Below are positions 8,045-16,077 of a DNA stretch of 39,307 bases, piece after piece (the stretch's first letter is position 1; each line of letters starts with the position of its first letter). The DNA is taken from the NCBI GenBank assembly GCA_964561545.1, contig CAZLQF010000025.1, positions 1-39,307 on the forward strand, in the 5' to 3' direction. The DNA is from CAZLQF01 sp964561545. GTDB taxonomy: Bacteria; Bacteroidota; Bacteroidia; CAILMK01; CAYYUA01. The translations under genes were made by a program, and so were the position numbers. The notes below the pieces were generated by a model. It saw only the letters and a list, made by a program, of their open reading frames with translations, ran no database searches and had not been told where the DNA came from.

Positions 8045-9334
8045 CTATAAGGACCAGTAAGTAACTTCCTTGAACTGGCCTCTAAATACACCTTTCAAGT
8101 CAAATAACAAAGGAGCATTGTTGGAGATATTTTGAAAATATTGCTCATCAAATTGTAAATACTCATCGTGTGGTACTGAGAGAATGACAGCATCATAACC
8201 TTGGCCAATCTCTTTATTTAATTCTAAGCCATATTCTCGATATAACTCCTCAGATGAGGCATGCGGATCATGAATTTCCGTATTAATTTGAAAAGATTTA
8301 AGTTCTTTAATCAAGTCTATCACTTTGGAATTTCTTATATCGGCTACATTTTCTTTAAAAGTAGCCCCTAAGACCAAGACCTTACAATCATTAAGGGATT
8401 TCTGCTCTTTTACAAGATACTTGGTAACTTCTTTAGCAATCAGTGCTCCCATTGAGTCATTAATCGTTCTACCACCTAAAATAACCTTGGAATGACACCC
8501 CAATTCGTTTGCTTTAAAAGTAAGGTAGTAAGGATCAACACCAATACAATGACCACCGACCAAGCCGGGGGTAAATGGTAGGAAATTCCATTTAGTAGAG
8601 GCTGCGTCTATAACCTCAAATGTATTGATGTTCATTTTATTAAAAATAATAGAGAGCTCATTCATCAATGCGATATTAAGGTCTCTCTGAGTATTTTCTA
8701 TAACCTTAGCAGCCTCAGCCACTTTTATGGATGAAGCCTCAAAAATACCTGCATCAATAATGCTGCTATAAAGTTTTGAAATCTGCTTCAAACTTTCATC
8801 ATCGCAGCCAGAGACGATTTTTTTGATATCCCTTAATGTATGTTGCTTATCGCCCGGATTGATTCGCTCTGGCGAATAACCCACTTTAAAATCTTCTTGA
8901 TACTTAAGACCGGATTCATTTTCTAATATAGGTACACAATCCTCTTCAGTACATCCTGGATAAACCGTTGATTCAAAAACAACGTAATCCCCTTGATTCA
9001 TGACTTTACCTACTAACTCAGATGCAGAAAATAATGCTTTCAAATCGGGATTGTTATGTTCATCTATTGGGGTTGGCACTGTTATAATGTAGAATGAAGC
9101 ATTTTTGATATCAGCTATCTCAGAAGTAAACTCAATGCTTTTTCCCTCAAATTTAGATGAATCAATCTCCATGCTTGGATCTTGATTCTTATTCATCATT
9201 TCAACCCGTTCCCTATTGATGTCAAAGCCGATAACTTTGAAATTCTTAGCAAGTTCTAATGCAATTGGAAGCCCTACATAGCCAAGGCCCACAACTCCAA
9301 TGATTTTTTCTTTTGATCTAAGTTCGTTGTACAT
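8045..9334 (-). CDS. Nucleotide sugar dehydrogenase (UDP-HexNAc 6-dehydrogenase type)
   Basis: The 429-residue enzyme oxidises the C6 alcohol of a UDP-sugar to a carboxylate with two NAD+, giving an uronic acid for surface polysaccharide. The NAD-binding Rossmann motif is GVVGLGYVGLPIALELAKNF at about residues 13-32. The central domain has FESTVYPGCTEE and GYSPERINPGD. The catalytic cysteine is about Cys263 in GGHCIGVDPYY. The C-terminal UDP-binding domain includes LGATFKENVADIRNSK and HDPHAS. This pattern is closer to the WbpO/TviB group (UDP-N-acetyl sugars) than to UDP-glucose dehydrogenase, but the substrate is not proven. It is last in the export operon, 12 bases after the kinase gene. 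It ends in TAG. Confidence 0.9.
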   Translation of the reverse strand: MYNELRSKEKIIGVVGLGYVGLPIALELAKNFKVIGFDINRERVEMMNKNQDPSMEIDSSKFEGKSIEFTSEIADIKNASFYIITVPTPIDEHNNPDLKALFSASELVGKVMNQGDYVVFESTVYPGCTEEDCVPILENESGLKYQEDFKVGYSPERINPGDKQHTLRDIKKIVSGCDDESLKQISKLYSSIIDAGIFEASSIKVAEAAKVIENTQRDLNIALMNELSIIFNKMNINTFEVIDAASTKWNFLPFTPGLVGGHCIGVDPYYLTFKANELGCHSKVILGGRTINDSMGALIAKEVTKYLVKEQKSLNDCKVLVLGATFKENVADIRNSKVIDLIKELKSFQINTEIHDPHASSEELYREYGLELNKEIGQGYDAVILSVPHDEYLQFDEQYFQNISNNAPLLFDLKGVFRGQFKEVTYWSL

Positions 9335-9346
9335 CGTAAGAAGTTA

Positions 9347-11782
9347 TTACCGTTCAAATAATCTTTGGAAAAAGCTTTTCTGCTTTTCATCTTCTTCATA
9401 ATAACCATAGCCATAACCATAACCATAGCCATAGCCATAGCCATAGCCGTAACCATAACCGTAGCCATAACCATAGCCATAGCCATAGCCATACCGTGAA
9501 CGTTCGATTTGCATGTCATTCATTACTATGTAGAGGTTTTTGAATTTACCTTCACGCAGAAAATCGTTCAATACTGACATATAACCCAACTTACTGTAGG
9601 CCTGGCGCACCATAAATAAATTAACATCCGAATATCCCATCAATATTGTAGCATCGGTTACAAGGCCAACGGGCGGTGAGTCAAGAATTACATAATCAAA
9701 TCTTTCATTTAAATCATCGATTAAAGCCCGCATTTTCTCACTTAATAGCAATTCAGAAGGGTTAGGCGGCACCGGTCCTGCAGCTATAAGATTCAAATTT
9801 TCAATTTCTGTTTGCTTAATGATGTCATCTATTTCAGCATTCCCTATTAGATAGTTACTCAAACCCACATCGTTTTCAAGATTAAATTCCAAGTGAATTT
9901 TAGGCTTTCTTAAATCAATTCCAACCAACGCCACCTTTTGGTTGGCATAAGCCATAACAGAAGAAATATTAAGTGAGAAGAAAGTTTTACCTTCAGAACC
10001 AACAGTGGAGGTTATCAAGAAAAACTTATTGGATTTACTGGAATCTCCTAAATACTGAAGGTTGGTACGAATACTTCTAAACCCTTCAGATATCAATGAC
10101 TTGGGATGAGAAGCTATCACTTTATTGCTTTTTTTATTGTTATGGCCAATAACACCCAAAACAGGTACATCCGTGTATTTTTCAATTTGACCCTTATCTT
10201 TAATGGTATCATCCAAATACAACCTTAGATAAACAATTAAGGAAGGTATAGCAGCACCAATGAGTAGTGCCAACAAATAATTCCTTCTGTCTTGGGGTTG
10301 TGTTTGCCCTTCAACTTTAGCATTTTCTATAATAGTAGTAGTTGAAACTGTAGCTGCTTTTTGAATTTCTGCCTGAGATTTTCGCCTTAATAAAAACGTA
10401 TAGATCTCTTCTTGTACATTAAAATTCCTTTTTAAATTGATTAAATCAATCTCTTTCGCAGGAAGTTGACCCAATCTCTTTTCTAATTCATTAATTTGCT
10501 TTTGAACTTGCTCTTTTTGGAGTTTAATATTTCGTTTGTTGGACTCAATATTTTCGAGTATGCTTTGCTCCGTTGCTTGAATTTTTTCCGTTTTCTCCTC
10601 CATCTGAGGACTTTCCGGTTTCATATAAGAATCCATGGCTTTCCTTTCGGTCATAGTTGTTATCCAGTTGGTAAGTAGGTCACTTATTTGGTCATCTTCC
10701 ACCTGTGGTAAAGATGGAGATAAAAGCTGATCTTTTTCTGAATTTTCTATGTAGGATTTAAGATTGTCAAGCGACTTAATCTTCATATTAAGACTGGCTA
10801 TTTCCCTGTCTAAAGCTTTTAACCTATCGAAATACATGGATCCCTCATCGCTAAGGTTTACCATTTGATTATTGCTTTTAAATTCTTTTAGGGAATTTTC
10901 AGCCTGAGTAAGGGATTGCGACATTTCCGTGATTTGGTTATCAATAAAATCAATGGTTTTGGAATAAGTAGTACTTTTAAGATCAATTTCTTGTTGTATA
11001 AATACATGCATCAAAGTATCTAAAAAATCTTGGGCCCTTTTAGGAACAGGATCTTTGATGGAAATGTCAAGCAGGGTAGTCTGCTTTTCGTTTTCAATAT
11101 TGACACCATTGTAATTACTTAAGTATCGATAAGTTTGGTTAAACTCAAAACTATATTGTGTTTCTGATTCATTAGAGACGTTAGTTGGCGTATTCTCGTT
11201 CTTTTTTAGTTTAAATTTTATATATTTATTTTCGAACGTGTCACCAAAATTCAAAGTGGTTTCAAAACTATAGGCCTGATTTTGCTCACTAATGTATTCT
11301 ACTTTAAGCTTATCATTCCCTTTAAAGTAAACATTGATAGGTTCATGATACATAAAACCTTTTTTGGGCTCACCTACAGCTTTAAAAGGAGCATCTTTGT
11401 AAAGGTTACTGTTTTTAAATTGCCCATATTTCTTGTAAGTAACATCTAAATTCAGTCTATCCAATACTTTTTTTAGAAATTTATCTGATCCGATTATGGC
11501 AGCTTCATTATCTACGGATGGAAAAGGCGAAAAACCACCGCCTCCACCAGGGCCTTGTTGAACGAATTCTTCAGGACTTCCTTCCTGTTTTCTATCGTCC
11601 TTAAGCAACATTTTACTATTAATTTCATAAACAGGCTGGGCATATCTATTAATCAAAAAACTAACGGTAAGCGCTACCATTATAAATATAATAAATAAAG
11701 GTAAATTTGCCCATACCATTTTAATAATGGGCATTATACTAAATTGCTGTTCATCCTCTTGACTTACCTTTGTTTCTGCCAT
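9347..11782 (-). CDS. Wzc-like polysaccharide co-polymerase / tyrosine autokinase with Tyr-Gly tail
   Basis: The 811-residue protein controls length and export of surface polysaccharide. Residues ~28-45 are the first membrane helix, followed by a Wzz-type periplasmic region with long coiled coils (~250-470) and a Gly patch at 77-83. A second membrane helix is near 500. The cytoplasmic BY-kinase domain has Walker A GSEGKT (~residue 595), Walker A' VALVGIDLRKPK (~617) and Walker B VILDSPP (~700). Such kinases phosphorylate a C-terminal tyrosine cluster in neighbouring subunits. Here the cluster is a run of 15 Gly and 17 Tyr at ~763-795, then an acidic/basic end. No matching phosphatase gene is seen in the window. 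It starts five bases after the Wza-like gene. Confidence 0.93.
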   Translation of the reverse strand: MAETKVSQEDEQQFSIMPIIKMVWANLPLFIIFIMVALTVSFLINRYAQPVYEINSKMLLKDDRKQEGSPEEFVQQGPGGGGGFSPFPSVDNEAAIIGSDKFLKKVLDRLNLDVTYKKYGQFKNSNLYKDAPFKAVGEPKKGFMYHEPINVYFKGNDKLKVEYISEQNQAYSFETTLNFGDTFENKYIKFKLKKNENTPTNVSNESETQYSFEFNQTYRYLSNYNGVNIENEKQTTLLDISIKDPVPKRAQDFLDTLMHVFIQQEIDLKSTTYSKTIDFIDNQITEMSQSLTQAENSLKEFKSNNQMVNLSDEGSMYFDRLKALDREIASLNMKIKSLDNLKSYIENSEKDQLLSPSLPQVEDDQISDLLTNWITTMTERKAMDSYMKPESPQMEEKTEKIQATEQSILENIESNKRNIKLQKEQVQKQINELEKRLGQLPAKEIDLINLKRNFNVQEEIYTFLLRRKSQAEIQKAATVSTTTIIENAKVEGQTQPQDRRNYLLALLIGAAIPSLIVYLRLYLDDTIKDKGQIEKYTDVPVLGVIGHNNKKSNKVIASHPKSLISEGFRSIRTNLQYLGDSSKSNKFFLITSTVGSEGKTFFSLNISSVMAYANQKVALVGIDLRKPKIHLEFNLENDVGLSNYLIGNAEIDDIIKQTEIENLNLIAAGPVPPNPSELLLSEKMRALIDDLNERFDYVILDSPPVGLVTDATILMGYSDVNLFMVRQAYSKLGYMSVLNDFLREGKFKNLYIVMNDMQIERSRYGYGYGYGYGYGYGYGYGYGYGYGYGYGYGYYEEDEKQKSFFQRLFER
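9398..9493 (-). repeat. Hexanucleotide repeat encoding the Tyr-Gly tail
   Basis: Sixteen consecutive six-base units of the form (G/A)CC(A/G)TA on the plus strand lie in frame inside the kinase gene. Read on the minus strand they give alternating Tyr and Gly. Gly uses both GGT and GGC, and Tyr uses TAT except for two TAC, so the repeat is not perfectly uniform. Whole-unit gain or loss would keep the frame. Confidence 0.95.
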
Positions 11783-11787
11783 AATTC

Positions 11788-12615
11788 TTAATTACTATTA
11801 AGGTTACTCAAAATTGTATAAATACTAAAAATTCCCACAGCGGCATTGATACCTCCAATAATAGTATTGACCGTTTGAATATTTGTAACTAAAGTAGAAC
11901 GTCGCATCGGCTCTACATAAATGATATCGTAAGGCTGCAGATAAAAACCTTCTGATTTCATCGAACTCACACTTGTAAGGTCCAATGAATAAACCGTTGG
12001 ATCAGTAGTTTCTCCACGAAAAACTTTAACATTTTCCCTATTCGCAAACTGTTGTAAATCTCCTGACAAGCTTATGGCTTCCATAATAGTGGCTGATTCA
12101 CTTTCTATTCTTTTTAAGCCAGGGCTTTTAACTTGCCCTAAAACATATACTTTATAAGTTATAAATTTAATTTGCACAAAGGGCTTATAAACAAATTTTT
12201 TGAGTTTTTCCTGAATTTTATCTTCTGCCTCACTCAAGGTTAAGTTTAACACTTTTATTTTTCCCAAAATCGGTAATCGAACATATCCGTCTTCTGATAC
12301 AGAATACCCAGTAAAATAAGAATACCTTTGGGAGCCACCGCCTCGACCCCCACCAGATTGACCACTTGATGTAGCTTGAAACGCTTTATTCAGTTTTTCA
12401 TCTTCCGTAAAAACATTAATACCAATTACATCATAAGGCCGGATTTTTATTTCTTTGTTCATTTTTTTCCTAACCTCTTCAACATCAGCTTCACTTGATA
12501 TTTCTTTACTTTCAGCTGTTTGGACATCCTGGAAGTAATTAAGATTTTTTCTTGATATACAGCTTGTAAAAACCATTAAAATGACAGGGATCAATAGGAT
12601 GAAGTATTTTCTCAT
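11788..12615 (-). CDS. Wza-like polysaccharide export outer-membrane lipoprotein
   Basis: The 275-residue protein has a lipoprotein signal ending in FTSC (Cys19) and belongs to the Poly_export/SLBB family. The Poly_export domain runs from about residue 57 (IRPYDVIGINVFTEDEKL) to about 150, including SVSEDGYVRLPILGKIKVLN, which is the usual 'D.G.i.lP.iG.v...G' pattern. An SLBB domain follows (YVLGQVKSPGL, then ATIMEAISLSGDL and PYDIIYVEP). A hydrophobic stretch near 240-265 is likely the short C-terminal outer-membrane or anchor helix. A Gly-rich insert at residues 85-94 interrupts the Poly_export domain. It probably forms the outer-membrane channel for the polymer driven by the Wzc-like protein. 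Confidence 0.92.
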   Translation of the reverse strand: MRKYFILLIPVILMVFTSCISRKNLNYFQDVQTAESKEISSEADVEEVRKKMNKEIKIRPYDVIGINVFTEDEKLNKAFQATSSGQSGGGRGGGSQRYSYFTGYSVSEDGYVRLPILGKIKVLNLTLSEAEDKIQEKLKKFVYKPFVQIKFITYKVYVLGQVKSPGLKRIESESATIMEAISLSGDLQQFANRENVKVFRGETTDPTVYSLDLTSVSSMKSEGFYLQPYDIIYVEPMRRSTLVTNIQTVNTIIGGINAAVGIFSIYTILSNLNSN

Positions 12616-12637
12616 ATGTTAAGATTGAAATATTTTG

Positions 12638-12645
12638 CAAATCTA
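12638..12645 (-). promoter_or_regulatory. Candidate -7 element for the export operon
   Basis: TAGATTTG on the minus strand matches TAnnTTTG and lies 22 bases before the Wza-like start codon. I see no good TTTG at the expected distance upstream, so this is only a partial promoter match. Confidence 0.35.
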
Positions 12646-12784
12646 ATCGACTAAGCTTTAAAAATTTTGCCTTTTAGCAGGATCTAAAAACTAAAATCAG
12701 CTAATAGCCTTATAAAAGCGGTCAAAGTTAAGTGTTTGCTTTGAAAATTTAAAAATGGCATTCAAAATATGTCTTGTCAAATTA

Positions 12785-13867
12785 TTATTCAAGATCATGT
12801 ATTTCTGGGGCGTTTTTTATCGATTCCAAACTGCTACGTATTCTACCTTGGCTGATATCTGTAATGAAGATCTGTTCAAAGCTCTGTTCGCTTAGTAACT
12901 GAAGTAATAGCTTAATTCTATGAAAATCTAACCGATCGTATATATCATCTAAGAGTAACAAAGGAGCCGTTTGGTTGTAATTCTGAATTATTTTGTATTC
13001 TGCTAACTTCAAAGCAGTGATAAAAGACTTTTGTTGCCCTTGGGAACCGAACTTTTTTAAAGGATAATTATTTATATTGAAATCCAGGTCATCTTTATGA
13101 ATTCCTTTTGTAGTTCGGCCAACGTAACAGTCTTCGCTAATCTGCTCATTTAATAGCTGTTGAAGCCCCTTAAAGAATAACTGAGAATTAAAGGTTAAAT
13201 CAACGGCTTCTCTATTACTCGTTATCCTACTATAAAATTCCAAAAATTGGGGTTTAAACTCTTGAATAAACCAGTTTCGTTTATTGAATATTTGAACTCC
13301 TGTTTCTTCAAGGACTTGATCATAAGCTTCAAAAAGATGTTGATCTGCCCTGGCCTGCCCTTCCAGTTGCTTTAAAGCCTTATTTCGCTGATTCAATGTC
13401 CGATTGTATTTTACCACAGCCTTAAGGTATTCATGATCAATCTGTGATAATATACGGTCCATGAACTTTCTCCTTACTTCACTTCCCTCCAATACTAACT
13501 CAACATCATAGGGACTAAGCATAACAACCGGAAATCTTCCTATATGATCGGTTATCTTATCGTAAGGTACATTATTCTTTTTGATCACTTTCTTTTTGCC
13601 TTTCTGATAACCGCAAAAAATGGACTTTGACTGTTCTTCCCATTCAAATGTTCCCTCAATGCTGAAATGGTCATTCGTATGCTTAATGTTCTGGGAATCC
13701 AAGGGATTGAAAAAGCTCTTACCCAAAGATAAATAATGAATCGCATCTAACAGGTTGGTTTTGCCTATTCCATTAGGGCCACAAAAACAAACAATGTCAT
13801 TTTCAAAGTTTAGCTCTATGGCTTTATAGCTTTTAAAGTTGTTGAGCTTAAGGTATCGAAGCTTCAT
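12785..13867 (-). CDS. recF: DNA replication and repair protein RecF
   Basis: The 360-residue ATPase is the single-strand gap repair protein that helps load RecA. It starts MKLRYLKLNNFKSY, the family's usual opening. Walker A is GPNGIGKT at residues 30-37. The ABC-type signature lies in KKFGSQGQQKSFITALKLAE and the Walker B is APLLLLDDIYDRLD. The conserved GIHKDDLDF motif is present before the signature. Length is usual for RecF. It diverges from the EamA gene, and the next minus-strand gene is the Wza-like gene 169 bases on. It is not next to dnaA, dnaN or gyrB, as is common in this phylum. Confidence 0.95.
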   Translation of the reverse strand: MKLRYLKLNNFKSYKAIELNFENDIVCFCGPNGIGKTNLLDAIHYLSLGKSFFNPLDSQNIKHTNDHFSIEGTFEWEEQSKSIFCGYQKGKKKVIKKNNVPYDKITDHIGRFPVVMLSPYDVELVLEGSEVRRKFMDRILSQIDHEYLKAVVKYNRTLNQRNKALKQLEGQARADQHLFEAYDQVLEETGVQIFNKRNWFIQEFKPQFLEFYSRITSNREAVDLTFNSQLFFKGLQQLLNEQISEDCYVGRTTKGIHKDDLDFNINNYPLKKFGSQGQQKSFITALKLAEYKIIQNYNQTAPLLLLDDIYDRLDFHRIKLLLQLLSEQSFEQIFITDISQGRIRSSLESIKNAPEIHDLE

Positions 13868-13912
13868 CTTGCTCTTTTACAGGATTCAAATTTCAGAAAC
13901 AATTGCGAATAT

Positions 13913-13944
13913 CTCCCATCCCTGCATTAGGTATTTTACTTTTG
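13913..13944 (+). promoter_or_regulatory. Promoter of the EamA transporter gene
   Basis: TACTTTTG (13937-13944) matches TAnnTTTG, with TTG (13913-13915) 21 bases upstream. The -7 element ends five bases before the ATG, so the transcript would have almost no leader. Confidence 0.5.
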
Positions 13945-13949
13945 CAAGC

Positions 13950-14885
13950 ATGAAAAAAGAGCAGATACTGGTTCATGCAGGTCTTTTATTGGTTGCATTG
14001 ATCTATGGAGGGACCTTTGTGATTGCTAAAGACATCATGCCTACCTACATTGGTCCTTTTGGCTTCATCCTGGTTCGCGTAGTAATAGCACTCATGCTTA
14101 TTTCAATTGTTCAAGTTGTATTTATCAAGGAAAAAATTAATGCCCGAAATGATCTTGTAAGGTTAATCATCTGCGGTTTTTTTGGTTCGGCTGCTAATAT
14201 GCTTATGTTTTTTAAAGGCCTATCGTTTACTTCTCCTATCAATGCATCTCTTATCATGACTTCTACACCAGTGATCGTTTTGGTATTTGCTGCGATACTC
14301 GTTCAAGAGAATATTAACCTTAAAAAGTTATTAGGGGTTTTGTTAGGTGGAACAGGGGCCATTTTAATGATCTTAAACTCCCCTGGCAAAGATCCATCAA
14401 ATTTAGAATTTACAAGCTACAGTTGGGTTGGAGACCTCCTTGTGTTCCTAAATGCATCATCCTATGCTACTTACCTTGTGTTGGTAAAACCCTTGATGAA
14501 AAAATACCACCCGCTCACTGTTATAAGATGGACCTTTACTTTCGGAACTTTGTTTGTTCTTCCTTTTGGGTACGATCAGTTAGTCAATGCCGAGTGGAGT
14601 GAAATGACTTTACCTATTTGGTCAGGCTTGGCCTTTGTGGTTTTTGGTACTACTTTTTTAGCTTATTTGATCAATGCCTGGTCGCTAAGGTATGTGTCTC
14701 CTTCTATTACAGGGGCCTACATCTATTTTCAACCGGTTTTTGCTACCATCATTGCTACCGCATTCCGGGATTTTATCTTCACATTCCAACATTTCATTTT
14801 TGGTTCAATGATCTTTATTGGCGTATTTCTTGTAAGTTTTCCCTCAACTTTACTACAATTCAAAAACCTTTTAATGAGGCGGTGA
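13950..14885 (+). CDS. EamA/DMT-family membrane transporter
   Basis: The 311-residue protein has ten predicted membrane helices in two EamA repeats (about residues 8-140 and 160-300). Recognisable family blocks are ALIYGGTFVIAKD at the start, a loop with FTSPINASLIMTSTPVIVLV near residues 95-115, and in the second repeat FGTTFLAYLINAWSLRYVSPS with the matching ITGAYIYFQPVFATIIA. The start was set at ATG 13950 because the TTG-initiated extension upstream (13839) would overlap recF on the other strand and cross the promoter. The substrate of this family cannot be guessed from sequence: amino acids, nucleotide sugars or other metabolites are all known. It lies 36 bases before ruvX. Confidence 0.88.
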   Translation: MKKEQILVHAGLLLVALIYGGTFVIAKDIMPTYIGPFGFILVRVVIALMLISIVQVVFIKEKINARNDLVRLIICGFFGSAANMLMFFKGLSFTSPINASLIMTSTPVIVLVFAAILVQENINLKKLLGVLLGGTGAILMILNSPGKDPSNLEFTSYSWVGDLLVFLNASSYATYLVLVKPLMKKYHPLTVIRWTFTFGTLFVLPFGYDQLVNAEWSEMTLPIWSGLAFVVFGTTFLAYLINAWSLRYVSPSITGAYIYFQPVFATIIATAFRDFIFTFQHFIFGSMIFIGVFLVSFPSTLLQFKNLLMRR

Positions 14886-14909
14886 ATCTTATCTTATTTA
14901 AGAAAAATT

Positions 14910-14917
14910 TAACTTTG
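14910..14917 (+). promoter_or_regulatory. Candidate -7 element for ruvX-def
   Basis: TAACTTTG matches TAnnTTTG and ends four bases before the ruvX ATG. There is no clear -33 TTTG. If used, the transcript would be nearly leaderless. Confidence 0.4.
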
Positions 14918-14921
14918 CAAC

Positions 14922-15338
14922 ATGGGAAGGATTATGGGCATTGATTTTGGCCTAAAAAGGATAGGTTTAGCGGTTACAGATCCTGAACAAATCATAGCTT
15001 CAGGTTTAACCACGGTGGACCGGAATGAAATAATAGCTTATTTAAACAATTACGTTCGGAGAGAGTCGGTTGAGCTCTTTGTAATTGGTGACCCTGCCAA
15101 TTTGGATGGATCGGCAACAGATGCAACTAAATTGGTCCGGAATTTCGTTAAGCAATTGGGAAATGAATTTCCCTCTATTCCTGTTAAAACCGTAGACGAA
15201 GCATTTACTTCTAAAATGGCCATTGACACGATGGTAGAAGCAGGAATAGGCAAAAAGAAAAGAAGGGATAAAAAGCTTAAAGATAAGATAAGCGCAACAA
15301 TCATTCTGCAATCATATCTTGAAAGTAAAGGACCATGA
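14922..15338 (+). CDS. ruvX: Holliday junction resolvase-like nuclease RuvX/YqgF
   Basis: The 138-residue protein has the RNase H-like fold of YqgF. The opening GRIMGIDFGLKRIGLAVTD contains the first catalytic Asp (Asp8). FVIGDPANLDGSATDATK follows, then VKTVDEAFTSKMA with the acidic DE pair, and KDKISATIILQSYL with the third Asp near the end. The family is linked to processing of the 16S rRNA 5' end and, less certainly, to Holliday junctions. The stop codon overlaps the def start as ATGA, so the two are probably coupled in translation. Confidence 0.93.
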   Translation: MGRIMGIDFGLKRIGLAVTDPEQIIASGLTTVDRNEIIAYLNNYVRRESVELFVIGDPANLDGSATDATKLVRNFVKQLGNEFPSIPVKTVDEAFTSKMAIDTMVEAGIGKKKRRDKKLKDKISATIILQSYLESKGP

Positions 15339-15904
15339 TATTACCGATACGGGCATACGGAGCGTCTATATTGAAAACCCCTGCCTATGATGTTGAGCCA
15401 AATGATACGCATATCAAAGAGCTTGTTAGCAACATGTACGAAACCATGTACAATGCTGAAGGCGTTGGACTTGCTGCTCCACAGGTAGGAGAAGAAATCC
15501 GGTTATTTATAATAGATACCCGAAAAATTGACAAAGAAAGTGGACAAGGGCTTCAGGAAGTATTTATAAATCCTGAGATCGTAAGTTTAATGGGCGCAAA
15601 TTGGACTTACGAAGAAGGATGTTTAAGCATTCCTCACATTCGGGAGAACCTGGAACGCCCTGAAAAAATCACTATCAATTACTTGGATCTTAACTTTAAA
15701 GAACAAGAACAAACATTTGATGGCATAACAGGTCGCGTGATTCAGCATGAATTTGACCATGTTGAAGGTATACTATTTACTGACCACCTTTCATCCCTCA
15801 AAAAGCGACTGTTAAAAAAGAAGCTTCAAATGATCAGCAGTGGAGAGGTAAATACGAGCTACAAAATGAAATTTCCTGCCAAGACCAAAAAGAAGGCAAT
15901 TTAA
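15335..15904 (+). CDS. def: Peptide deformylase
   Basis: The 189-residue metalloenzyme removes the formyl group from the first Met of new proteins. All three motifs are present: GVGLAAPQVG (residues 43-52), EGCLSIP with the metal-ligand Cys96, and QHEFDHVEG with the His138-Glu-His142 pair. Length and spacing are typical of class I enzymes. The Lys-rich C-terminal tail (KTKKKA) is a variable part. The start ATG lies inside the ruvX stop, giving a four-base overlap and a shared transcript. Confidence 0.96.
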   Translation: MILPIRAYGASILKTPAYDVEPNDTHIKELVSNMYETMYNAEGVGLAAPQVGEEIRLFIIDTRKIDKESGQGLQEVFINPEIVSLMGANWTYEEGCLSIPHIRENLERPEKITINYLDLNFKEQEQTFDGITGRVIQHEFDHVEGILFTDHLSSLKKRLLKKKLQMISSGEVNTSYKMKFPAKTKKKAI

Positions 15905-16077
15905 ACCTACACCAAACTCTATAATGGATTAGAACCTTCATTCAAGGCTCAAGCGCCCTTTGATATTTTTTCGGAGGACTTCCCACAACCAAAAACTCAA
16001 ACTTATTATTAGCAATTTAGGATTGCCAAATAAGCCAAATTGCAATGGTAAGCCTTGGGGTAAAAATGAAGTGGTGA

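Noticed and set aside
9274..9519. Met-Ala/Met-Val repeat frame overlapping the kinase tail
   Set aside because: It is a shadow of the Tyr-Gly hexanucleotide repeat in another frame on the same strand; no independent gene signal.
13839..13949. Longer start (TTG) for the EamA transporter
   Set aside because: It would overlap the start of recF on the other strand and pass through the promoter. The ATG at 13950 fits the family's N-terminus.
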